Made by a program: the position numbers and the translations under genes | Assembly (NCBI RefSeq): GCF_013373865.1 | Contig: NC_050470.1 | Coordinates: 4,200,373 to 4,264,372, forward strand | From: Monomorium pharaonis | Taxonomy: Eukaryota; Arthropoda; Insecta; Hymenoptera; Formicidae | Reading direction: 5' to 3' | Length of the DNA: 64,000 nucleotides | The notes under the pieces: model-generated | Seen by the model: the letters and a program-made list of their open reading frames with translations, nothing else | Database searches by the model: none | What the model was told of the DNA's origin: nothing | Part shown: piece by piece, positions 12,311 through 22,124 of the stretch | How the letters are laid out: each line of letters begins with the position of its first letter | Numbering within the stretch: the first letter of the stretch is position 1

Positions 12311-14932
12311 TTAACGGAGTTGAAACTTCGACTCGACTTCCTCAATTTTTAATTTTGTATTACATCGTTCACATCGGTTAAAGTATAGTGAACTGTAGCC
12401 ACAGTGTGGACAGAGAGCGAGCATTCCCTCGACCAAAATACGTTCCTAGTAATAACACTGTATATTTCGTACTTATAAAATATCATTTATTTGAAATGAT
12501 GAACTTTAAGTACATCCTCCTTAATTTCTTATGAAATTCTTATCAATTGTATCATTGTGATATTATCACACTTGCATATAAAATTATCTTTACTTATGCT
12601 GTTAATTTATTTATTTCATTTCATTTTCTCATTTCGTTACTTTTGATGTAACATCTATTATATCATTCAAACAAAAATCACTCAAAGGTAGTACAACATC
12701 TATTATCATGAATATCAAAGGATATCAGCATATATGAACAACAATTAACAATATATAAATCATTCGTATATATCTTTATATTAATATTGAATATTATCAG
12801 CTTTTTTAAAACAATAACATTTTTTAATAATTAAATACTGATACCAGATTTTAGGAATTAAAAAAAATAATTTTATATGCATACTTATAATATAAATAAA
12901 ATTGGAAAGAATATAACTTTTATGCCAATATCCTCATTTAATCTAATTTTCTTACAATAAATTTATAAGCTTACCTCGCAAGTTTGAGAAGAAGTGTTAC
13001 TGTTTTCATCTGATGCACTGGAAATATTATCATTTTAGAATTTTTTGTAATTGAATTTAATATTAATCAAGACTCGGCACATTTTAATCAATTTTGAGCT
13101 TGTCTCTGCTTAACGCTATTCCTCTTGTCTCACTATTCCATGCGCGGAGCAAGTGCTGATCGACTTAGACTGCGCGCGAATGAAAAGCGGTGAAGAAAAA
13201 TAGTACTAGGCAGAGTTAAGTTGATTGACTAAAATGTACTACGTCTTTATAAATAAACAAGGATCTCGATACAATAACAACGTTAGTTTTTACGCTTTTA
13301 CTTTATTATTTTTACGCTATTAATTTATGCTATTGCATAAATATTGTTTCTAAAATTCCTAAATCTTTTGCTATACGAAAGATAAATTGCTTTTTAGTTT
13401 CATCTAGAGTTCCTAAAAATTAGAAACTTAAAGAAATTAATGCCATGTGCTATGTCACACTATTATTGCAAAAAACAAAACTACTGCTGCACGAACAAGA
13501 ATAAACAGGAAAAATTAATGTTTACTAATAGAATGTTATGGCAAGTGTGTATAATTATTATAATTGTAAATTTTGTGTATCAAATAATTTAAATGTGTCT
13601 TATAATAAAGACACGGATAAATGTTTTATAGTACAGAAAAAACAGAAAAATTGATTGAAAATAAATATGATCCAATAATAAATAAAATAAAATATTAAAA
13701 TTTAATCATAACAATATTAAGCAATTCAAGAGATTATGTTAACTTGTTTTCCACATCACAATTTATATTTAACAAAATATATTATTCAAAAATTTATATG
13801 AATTTATATAATATCTCTGCATTCTATATAATAACAATGTATATTTAAAAAAACTTAATTTATTATACATTTATAATTGTGCAAAATATTCAAGCACAAT
13901 CTTTTAAAATATTTAACCTGATTATTAAGAATAAACTTAAGACTGATTTACTCGACACTTCGATCCATTTTATTAACCAATTGGAACAAGAATTTTACGA
14001 AATGAACAATCAAAGAATGCTTTGAAGCATTTATAGCATCAAATAAAAGCTTAGTCTGAAAAATGTTAACCTTTGCTGTTTATGTTTCAGTTATTTGAAT
14101 TAAAAGTTTTACCCCTTTCAATATTTCAAAACAATTTTTATATGGTTATTTGCTGTTATTGTTTTTTACCTAGATTTATAACCTAGATTTTTAAATATGA
14201 TACGATTAGAATATCTTACTTGATAATTTGAGGTAAATTTTCACTGCCTACAGCAGTGCTTGCAATTTCCTGAGAAGAGTTGCAATCACCATCAAGAGAT
14301 GTAACGCCAGAACCTACTGCATCCACTATATAGTTTATGTCAAATGCAGGATCATGTACTAAGGAGATTTGCATTTCATCAGAAAATGATATATCCACCT
14401 AGAAACATAAAGCTATATCAAAACATGACATATAATTACAATTATCCAATACAATTATGCAGTTCATTACATAAAAAATTTTTTTAACTTAAATAAGCAT
14501 TGATACATAATGATATTTCAATATTCCTTTAATATTTTAAAACTTTACAAAATCCTTTCAACTATATGGTAGCTTGTCAATTATTCTGTACAATTCTTCT
14601 ACATTTTTTTTCAAATCTTTGTAGAAATATACCTTGTCTTGCATCATGCCTACACGTACCTGGTCCAATAAGTCTTGTACTGTGCAGTCCTCATTCGGTA
14701 TGTCAAACGTAATTAGTTTCTGTTCTCCACTGGCTGACATCACTAACATTTTTGCCATATTTCCCGGAATTTGATGCCGAACTATCATATTTGATGGATC
14801 GTGAATAATCTTTTGGATCGTGAGAACAGCGATGCCTTTATTTGAATGGTTGTCATGTTCTAATTGTGGCAAACGAGATTTTTGTATAACATATACTTTC
14901 TCTTGAACACGTTTCGAAGTACTAGCTTCCAT
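12311..14932 (-). CDS. Conserved-looking protein with C-terminal zinc-ribbon motif (3' part of a damaged gene)
   Basis: Four exons on the minus strand join in frame: 14932-14660, 14398-14220, 13017-12975 and 12445-12311 (273+179+43+135 nt, 209 aa plus stop). All junctions are GT-AG (donors GTACGT, GTAAGA, GTAAGC; acceptors TTTCTAG, TTTCCAG, TACTAG). Residues 50-130 alternate hydrophobic strands (AKMLVM...EQKLITFDI, INYIV). The C-terminus has C-x2-C-x9-C-x2-C (cysteines 177, 180, 190, 193; CPHCGYSSLYFNRCERC), a compact zinc-binding knuckle. I do not recognise the family, so no function is assigned; nuclear or nucleic-acid binding is only a guess. The stop falls 15 nt before a good donor (GTAAGT at 12295), so the exon may once have continued. 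Upstream coding sequence (14933-15454) is broken; see the pseudogene entry. It could be a shortened functional gene or part of a decaying one. Confidence 0.55.
13077..13239. mobile_element. MITE-like element with about 30-bp terminal inverted repeats
   Basis: GCACATTTTAATCAA at the left end (from 13077) is inverted at the right end as TTGATTGACTAAAATGTAC (to 13239). Pairing extends through GTCTCTGC against GGCAGAG. The 163-bp element lies just upstream, in minus-strand terms, of the 43-nt exon at 12975-13017, inside an intron of the zinc-ribbon gene. No coding capacity and no clear target-site duplication. Confidence 0.45.
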
Positions 14933-15454
14933 ATTAATACTAATATTGTGTATTATGTTCAGCTAAAGAGACTGATGTTGCTATAGATGGTTTCTGTATT
15001 TGTTGTGGAGAGATAGAAATCTGTTGCGATCTTTGTTGCACAGAATTGATGAAGCAATGCAAGATTATCCAACGACAATTGAACATGCTGCAAAGTATTA
15101 GAGAGTTGTTGTTTTGTATTATTTTGTTAAAGCCTTTGCCTTTTAATATGTTGTTTTTGTAACTGTTTAATCTTAGCTTGCTTGATTTGCTCACTTAAGT
15201 GATCCATATCTGATGGTTGCACTCTTATTGTTAGTGTTTTAAAAATTTCAGGAGGATCTTGCTACAGGTCTCGGTAACATATTAAAATTAGGAATACGAA
15301 CAGATTTCAGAGTCACATTCGGTCTTTATGATATACTGATAGAACTTTTGTTGGCAAGCAATGTCGATTTGGGACCTGTTGCATTAAAATTTTGAATTCG
15401 ATTTTTCGTTGTAGTTACCACATTTATTCTATTTGAAGGGGATGCTGGAGATGT
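14933..15454 (-). pseudogene. Decayed 5' coding part of the zinc-ribbon gene
   Basis: Reading leftwards from a clear acceptor (TTGGTAAAACAG, exon start 15454), coding-like sequence appears in successive frames broken by stops: a serine/threonine/asparagine-rich stretch beginning TSPASPSNRINVV, then after a TAA a piece with SVRIPNFNMLPRP, then in another frame a basic coiled-coil-like piece (MDHLSEQIKQAKIKQLQKQ), then a glutamine-rich piece in a further frame (QQRSQQISISPQQ). It finally returns to the frame of the downstream ATG at 14932. At least two nonsense codons and three frame changes are needed to connect them. The splice site is still good, so this is not a processed retrocopy. Sequencing or assembly errors are an alternative explanation. 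Confidence 0.55.
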
Positions 15455-15479
15455 CTGTTTTACCAACAAAAAAGACAGT

Positions 15480-16992
15480 AATTTTTATATCGCAAAATCT
15501 TTTAATTTTTTTATAGATTAAAAAATTGTTTTCTAGAATAAAAGTATATGCATTATTACCAGTCTACATTATGGAGTTCACACAAAAATTGATAAAAAAT
15601 TGTTAACTTAATTGCTGTATTTTTAGTCAAGTGTCTAAAGCTGACACATTGTAACATTATTTGTTTAATTAATATAAAAGACCTCTAGTTTGTATTTACA
15701 AAATTCAAATTCATAGATTAATGAATGATAGAAACAAATAATATCAAGTTGCAAAAATTAGATTTTGATACCTAATTAAGACGAAATTGCACTACAAAAG
15801 ATTATATACGCATAAAAAATTGATAAGTAGAGCAATAAAAAATATTTTGTTCTCAGTATAAAGTCCACAGTATAAATTCAGACTGATATTAATACGTATA
15901 CTTTAATTCTGGAAAAGGACTTTTAAATCTATAAAATAAATACATATAAAATCTTATTAAGTTGTGTTCGGAAACATCACTCGAGTGCTCTCTTCCCCAC
16001 ATATCATATTTTATCCTTGTTCGTTGAATATGAAACAAGGATAAAATGACTCAGATAATGTTTCCAAACGCAGGCTTAATAATATGTACGAATAATATAA
16101 TTCTACATTATTGACCTCAAAATTTGAGTAGTACTCCAGCAGCCCCTTAATATTTAATTAAAATATTAAATTGTATAATGTTTAATCAATAATCTTCTTT
16201 CTGATATAAATTCTCATAAAATTTCGCAACTGACAATGGCTTAATTTACACCATGTGTTTAGTCGATGAGCTATACACTATTTTCAACCTAAAAACAATC
16301 GTACGCGATGATACAAACTATTACAAACTTGTTTAAGTTGGATCACTATTTTATGATCCATGATCCATTTTAGGTCATATGATATAACGCGTGTAAACGA
16401 AGGTAGATTGAAATCATAAAGTATAATAATCCTGAGAAAGAAATGGCTTATAAATGTTTTTTTTACATGCAATAAAGCTTAGTGTACAGTATTTGCAATT
16501 ATCTGGTTAAAATTATCACGATAATTGAAATGTATTATCTTCATTTTTGTTTCACATTATAAAAAAACTATTGTCTTTCAAATTATTTAAGATACTCTAA
16601 ATTATTTACATTTGGAGAAGAACACTTCTTTTGCAATAAATGAGGATAAATAAAGATACTATGCATCTCAATAATTAAAATATAAAGCTATTTCTTCTAT
16701 CTAGATAATAGATAATGGCAAATAGTTTTGCCATTTTAGTTTGTGCGTAATTAATAACGTAATTTACTCGATAACATAAAGAATAAATACACATCGTAAT
16801 CGAATATAATAACTTGCATAAGTTACATGAGGACTGAATGCTACCATTAGTTCAAACGTACTTACAGGCACTTACAGGTCTACGTGTAAATGATTCGTTG
16901 ATAACCTACTTTAGGTCAGGGTGTAGGTTAGGGTATGAGTCAGGTCGCGCGGTGTGAACAAACTAATAATAAATTATTTACAAATTATTTAC
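15480..16992. other. AT-rich noncoding DNA between minus-strand exons
   Basis: No exon with coding character and splice signals was found here. Contents are the small hairpin element at 15966-16071 and, near 16860-16960, two tandem ACTTACAGGC-like words and GTAGGTTAGGGT. The latter loosely resembles the insect telomeric TTAGG word but is not an array. Confidence 0.45.
15966..16071. mobile_element. 106-bp imperfect hairpin (small MITE or hairpin RNA)
   Basis: Outer arms GTTCGGAAACAT (15966) and ATGTTTCCAAAC (to 16070) are inverted. Inner arms CATATTTTATCCTTGTT and AACAAGGATAAAATG are inverted around a loop of about 10 nt. The whole unit can fold as a single hairpin with a few bulges. A non-autonomous foldback element is the simplest reading; a structured small-RNA precursor is possible. 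Confidence 0.5.
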
Positions 16993-17162
16993 CCATGGTT
17001 GTTCCGCCGATACTTGATGCCTCCTGGATCTCCTACTCCTTCTCTTTCTGAATCTTTCCGTTGTTTGTTATTTGTTTCGGTTGCATCCAATAGTAAACTC
17101 GTCACACTAACAATTAGAACGCAAAATTGAGCAATACAATACTTCCAATGACGATCATGCAT
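16993..17162 (-). CDS. First coding exon of a secreted protein (signal peptide), partial gene
   Basis: The minus-strand ATG at 17162 opens 56 codons plus two bases before a GT donor (CATGG|GTAAAT at 16992). The product starts MHDRHWKYC and has a hydrophobic core at residues 9-25 (rich in I, V, L, A, F), then LLLDATETNNKQRK: a classical signal peptide with likely cleavage near residue 27. A polar, basic mature start follows (DSEREGVGDPGGIKYRR). GC-balanced coding composition contrasts with AT-rich flanks. The next exon was not identified: joining to the acceptor at 15454 in this phase gives early stops, so that exon belongs to another gene or an exon is missing between them. It may be a secreted hormone, growth factor or cuticle-type protein with a long first intron; the function is unknown. 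Confidence 0.5.
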
Positions 17163-18085
17163 GACTGGCCCGAATATCTGGCTTCGAAAGAAACAAAGAA
17201 CAACGTGCGGACTGTGGAGAACGTACCTTACGATTCCAAGAAACTACGATTCGTTCGACACATCACGATGCTCAGATTTACTCGTGAATTATCGTCGAAA
17301 AGAATTATTCGGTACTCCCGATATTGCGCGGATAATACATCACACAGTAAAGGACGTTAAACGAGCGTTTATAGACTTTATTCTTGCACCGGCAAAATAT
17401 CCTATTCGCGGGAAAACGTGCGCGCGCGAGAATTTAATGTAAGGAAACGTAAACGACGTGACAGAGAAACGATGTCGCGCTTTACAAGCAAATACGATCG
17501 CTTCTCAATGTACGAAAGTAATGACATACGTACCAAAACGATCATACACCATCGCATTCAGCTTTCTCGACAGTCTCAGCCCTTTGTATCCGCAAACAAT
17601 TTGAACTTTGGGACTGCTCAGAACACACGACCGACACGAGTCAACACGAGTCACACTGACTCACGCGAGCATAACACACACGGAACGCCTGATCAGTGGG
17701 GGAAAGCGAAAACAAAATAGCGATGGTTGCGAAGGAGTAGTAGCAACGGAAGTCTTGGCATTTCTTAGTAAATGTTAGTAAACTTATCGTCAGATAAACA
17801 TATGTCTATCTTTGCCTTACATTTTAAATAAATAAAAACAGATAATAGGTCGAATAAAGGTTCCCAATATAAATAGGAACAATAATCGGCCCTGAAAGAT
17901 TTTGATTCTTGATTTAGTACGGAAGAGAACCACGAAATTATAGACCTTATCTATGCGTTTCCGACAGTGGCTATACAGTTGAATGTCCACATTTTATGAA
18001 CATAGAAACGTTCCAAAATAAAATTCGAAATCATAAAAGAATTAAAAGCTATTCGAGTCGCAGACATCGCAGTCTTTGATTATAA
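17163..18085. other. Shared upstream region of divergent transcription units
   Basis: Lies between the minus-strand signal-peptide exon and the plus-strand TAF1C-like gene. 17160-17710 is CpG-rich with several overlapping open frames on the plus strand that have no domain. 17635-17665 has repeated ACACGAGTCA/TGACTCA words resembling AP-1 sites. Best read as promoter-proximal DNA for the minus-strand exon. Confidence 0.4.
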
Positions 18086-18086
18086 A

Positions 18087-18392
18087 AGTCTGGACTGCCA
18101 GTTGCCTATGCCTATGCTAGCAAAGGTTTTTGTGAGATGGAGATGAAACGCGACTTCAATGTTAAACTGGCAGAAAATGGAAATATTAAGCAAGGTCCGG
18201 ATAGTAAAAGATGAGGAAAGAGATCGTGATTATTGTCTCTCCTTTTCCACTTCTCTTACCATTAGGGTTTTGCTCAATGTTTCCATTTTCTGCCAGTTTA
18301 ACATTGGGGGCGCGTTTCATCTCCATAACAAAAATTTTTGTTGGGAATGCTGGGATCTGGAATAAGTCTTGGTTAACTGGCAGTCTAAACGC
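18087..18392. repeat. Long imperfect palindrome (about 300 bp foldback)
   Basis: The two halves are inverted copies meeting near 18228. The most similar parts are ATGGAGATGAAACGCG followed by CAATGTTAAACTGGCAG and AAAATGGAA on the left (about 18136-18184), with their reverse complements at about 18275-18332. Outer ends are ACTGCCAGTT (about 18096) and AACTGGCAGT (to about 18384). The middle (AGAGATCGTGATTATTGTCTCT) is itself nearly self-complementary. Each arm is bounded by inverted ACTGCCAGTT/AACTGGCAG words, so each arm could be one small element inserted head-to-head. GATTATAAA occurs on both sides (18078-18086 and 18416-18424), a possible 9-bp target duplication. Overlapping open frames on both strands are mirror images and not genes. 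It ends about 250 bp before the TAF1C-like start codon. Confidence 0.75.
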
Positions 18393-18646
18393 GCAGTTGC
18401 ACACGTGTTTCGCATGATTATAAATAAAAACAATATTTGTGATAAATGTGTTATTTATTATCCTTCAATATTTATACGTTTATTGTTGTAATAATATCTT
18501 ACAATGTATTTCAAGAATGATGTCATAGTAATAATGACATTTATATAAAAAAAATAGTGAACTTTTCTTTCTTTCATAAATGAAAAAAGTTATAAATCAA
18601 ATTTTGCATTTAGTTTTGAGAAAAATCGAATAGACTTGATTGAGCC

Positions 18647-21600
18647 ATGAGGAGACAAGAATTAAAGACGAAGGCATTTAAACGTGCTGAAAGCAATCTG
18701 CTGAATAAACTGAGTTCTAGTTTTTTGAAAAATTATCCACATCATCTAATGCCGGGTTACAACTTGAACAGGTCACCATGTGTTGAAAAATGGGATGAGG
18801 AGAATGCAATGGGACTCTTTCAAGAGTTTCCATATAACTGTAGTTTGCCAAAGCCATTACTGCCACCAGCAAGGTTAACAAGAACAGGTAATTGCAACAA
18901 TAACGATGTAAAGTATTTTAAAGTTTTGTTAACATATTTTTTTTATTTTAACTCAGCATGAAATTGGATTATAAGATGTCTTTAATATTATTTTTAGAAA
19001 ATATGTTTTTAAAATTATGACTCAATTTTTGTATTATTTGGGATATTATTTTTTGTATACTTTATATATTTTACTTTCGAAGTGTTTAAAAAAATTTTTT
19101 TTGGTTTTGAAGATTTATTGTAAGGCTTTTTTTTATATGCTTTACAATATCTCAATTTTATTAAATATAATTTGAACACTTTCTCGAAATTCTTTATAGT
19201 GCTTTGTGAAGAAGATCCAGCATTGGAACTCCTTACTTTGAAAAGCCATCTAAAGGATGATATAGACAGGATAACAAAATATTACGAAAAACATAAGAAA
19301 GGTAATATAAACATACGTATTTTATATTTTATACTGATTTCTACTATCTAGTACTAAACAAAATGTATTCTTGATAGAATTTAAACCAGTACATAAAAAA
19401 AGTGTAAAGTGGAAGATGGAAGATAATAGATATAGAGCAAATGTACCTAGATATGTTGCAGAAATAGCAGAATTACTTGATATGGATCCGGATCCTTATT
19501 TTGAAGGGGTTTGTTTATCAAACTGTACTCTTTGATACTATTGTTGTAAAATATAATAAATATGTTACAAGATTATAGAATATATATGCATTAATAAAAT
19601 ATTCTTTTAGACTTATAACTGGTACTATACTGGTGGATCGTTAAATTATGTTCGACTAAATGATTGGGATGTTTTGCTATTTCCATTTATGGGGGATTTA
19701 GGTATTGTCCTAATATAGAACATATTTGTGGATATATGTAACAATTTGTAACAGTTGTATATTTTAATCTTTTATTGAAATATTTTTTTAGTTGCTGCAC
19801 ATATTATACCCATGGAAAATTTCATATGGAAGCCATTGCTGAAAAATTCAGCTAAATGTAAACTACATGACTCGCTGTATGAAATTAGACAAAGCAAGAT
19901 TAGTGATACATGTATATTGAAACTTTATAATTTATAAAAAATAAAATTGTATCTAAAAATTTGTTATTTTTATTTTATAAGTGTTTTTATTTTTAGGTAG
20001 AATTTTAGGAAGGCATAAATATCAATGTGCTCTTTATACATTGTCCAATTCTGAGAATTGCTTAATGCTTAATGAAATCCATAGACAAGAATCAAAAACA
20101 CCTTATGTTAGTGCTGATTTGAGTTTAACGAATATTAATTATCATTGTACTCTAAATGCCGAAAGAATATTGTCTTTATGGGATATAAATAGTACGTAAG
20201 TATTTTTTTAATTTCAACTTTTTTATTACAATTACATCTGTTGAGCTTTTTAAGTATGGTAATTCTTTTTCCAGAAATTACATTACTAGTGGTTCTGTAC
20301 TACAAAATAATACAACTGATGATATTTGGGGATGCATAAGATTCCAGGAAACTGATCCAAATGTTTTGATTTATGTAGATAGATGTTGCTTACATTATGT
20401 TGATACTAGGGTAAGAAAATAACTTGAAATCTAATTTATTTTCTTACACAAATTATAAATTTAAAAAATTATCAGTATTAGTTCCTGAATTATTAATTTA
20501 ATAATAATGTACTTTCTATTTTTTACATTAGTAGATCATTATTCTTGTTTCATTGTATTTCTTTACAGATGGCTCTTGATCAGGCATGTGTCACATTATG
20601 CCCGAAATTTAATTTGGAAAATTGTGAGAGTTTGTCAGTAGAAGCACCGAGTAAACATAATTGTTGTCGATATTTAGGCACTTATCATTCATTTGTAATG
20701 TGCGATAATCGTTCTCCAAAGCAGTGTGTACGACAAAAATGGACGCATCAGTTCGAAGATACTCCGTTACTAGCAGCTATAACTAACAGGTTAATAAAAA
20801 TTCTAATTTACTAATCTAATAATAACTAATTGACATTATATTCATAGTTACGTCACATATTTATTACAGTAATGACAAGGAAATCATTGTTCTATCAACT
20901 CAAACAGCTGGCGAAAATAGAATAATCTTAAATACTTGGTTAAACGAGGAAGAGTCTCACTCTTTTAATTTACCTTTCACACCTCCACATATTGCAGAAA
21001 CATTAAATGAATCTCAAATGCAAGGAATGTGCTTGAATCCATTTTTGAGAAGCAGATTTGAATTGTGTAATGCTGGCAGCACATTAGTCACAGATGTAAA
21101 CAATGGAGATGTATTCTGCTTTATTCAGAATTCTATTGGTACAATTATATTCTATGATAGTGTTTCATACATCATATTAACATGTTAGAATATTATGATT
21201 AATTACATATATCTTGTTATTTTTAGGTGACATATTTTATCAATGTATAACACATGAAAAGGAGAGCATATCAGATAAATATTCTCCCATAAATACTAAA
21301 GCTTGTTATGCATTAAATCTGTGGGAAGAAGCTTTATCAGCTCAACCTGAACCAATAGTACCTTTGACTCTTACTGACAAATGCAATATGCAATATATAT
21401 ATGAAAGTAAGAAAAAAAGTCCATTTTTAAGTATACTTCAAATTTCCAAGTAAATGCAACCATGAAATTAATTTTTACAGGTTTTACAAATGAAAAGCTT
21501 AATCCACGTTTAAAATCCACTGAAAAAAATGCAGACGATGGTTTTGAATCAACCTGGAAACAATCGTTATCTACCTTAGCATCATACATAGATTTATTAT

Positions 21601-21896
21601 CGCCGGAACTTCTTGCAGCTTGGAATATATGCGATGAAGCACCTGTACCGACGGAAATAAAATCTCATCAAAAAGTTTTGAATTGGTTGGAAGCTTCGAC
21701 TTCAACTTCGAGTCATTCTGTCGCGCAATCACAGGATGAGCCCGAATACATACTATCTACACCTATCAGTACTCAAGAATTGATTAGTGTGTCACAAGAA
21801 CACGATCTTACGTACGTTGACGATAGTAATATACTGCAAGAAATGCTATTGCCGAAGGTTAAATTGCAAACACCTAAGAAGAAGAAACGCATTTAA
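18647..21896 (+). CDS. TAF1C: TAF1C-like RNA polymerase I TBP-associated factor (SL1 subunit C)
   Basis: Eleven exons: 18647-18887, 19200-19301, 19378-19508, 19611-19701, 19792-19911, 19997-20195, 20275-20410, 20569-20789, 20870-21138, 21227-21406, 21481-21896. Total 2106 nt (701 aa plus stop), all GT-AG, frame kept at every junction. The start is fixed by an in-frame TGA 6 nt upstream. Exon 5 has a second possible donor near 19858 in the same phase. The N-terminus is basic. A tryptophan/tyrosine-rich segment (YNWYYTGGSLN, DWDVLLFPFMGDL; about residues 159-188) precedes repeated WD-propeller-like strands (ILSLWDI, DDIWGCIRF, VLIYVDRCCLHYVDTR). A low-complexity serine region leads to a lysine-rich end (KKKKRI). 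This layout fits TAF1C, which with TBP forms the selectivity factor recruiting Pol I to rDNA in the nucleolus. The gene structure is firm; the name rests on remembered family layout. Confidence 0.75.
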
Positions 21897-21959
21897 ATAA
21901 TTTAATTACAAATTATGATAAAAATATTGATTTGAAATTTGTATTTTTGTTATGTTATA

Positions 21960-21965
21960 AATAAA
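21960..21965 (+). terminator. Poly(A) signal of the TAF1C-like gene
   Basis: AATAAA lies 64 nt after the TAA stop (within TTATAAATAAATAG), followed by a T-rich tract. It gives a short 3' UTR facing the convergent TIM50 gene. Confidence 0.7.
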
Positions 21966-22113
21966 TAGAATTATTTTTTTTGGAACATTGTTTATTTTAT
22001 TGTAATAAAAATTAAATCATAATTATTATGTATAATATCTGTTACGATGAAATGACTGAAAATGTTGCGTATTTAAATGATGTGTATTTAAACGTTTAAA
22101 ATTTCAACTTCAA

Positions 22114-22119
22114 TTTATT
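22114..22119 (-). terminator. Candidate poly(A) signal of TIM50
   Basis: Minus-strand AATAAA only 5 nt after the TAG stop. A second minus-strand AATAAA at 21991-21996 gives a more usual 3' UTR. Either way the two convergent transcripts end within about 200 bp of each other and may overlap at their 3' ends. Confidence 0.45.
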
Positions 22120-22124
22120 TTTGA

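Noticed and set aside
14558..14659. C-terminal extension of the exon frame past the donor at 14659
   Set aside because: The frame reads on by chance into the intron; the GTACGT donor and in-frame next exons at 14398 and 13017 are better supported.
16920..16945. GGTTAGGG-like words suggesting an interstitial telomere repeat
   Set aside because: Only one or two imperfect TTAGG units, not an array.
18159..18417. Open frames of about 70 codons on both strands
   Set aside because: They lie in the arms of the long palindrome and mirror each other.
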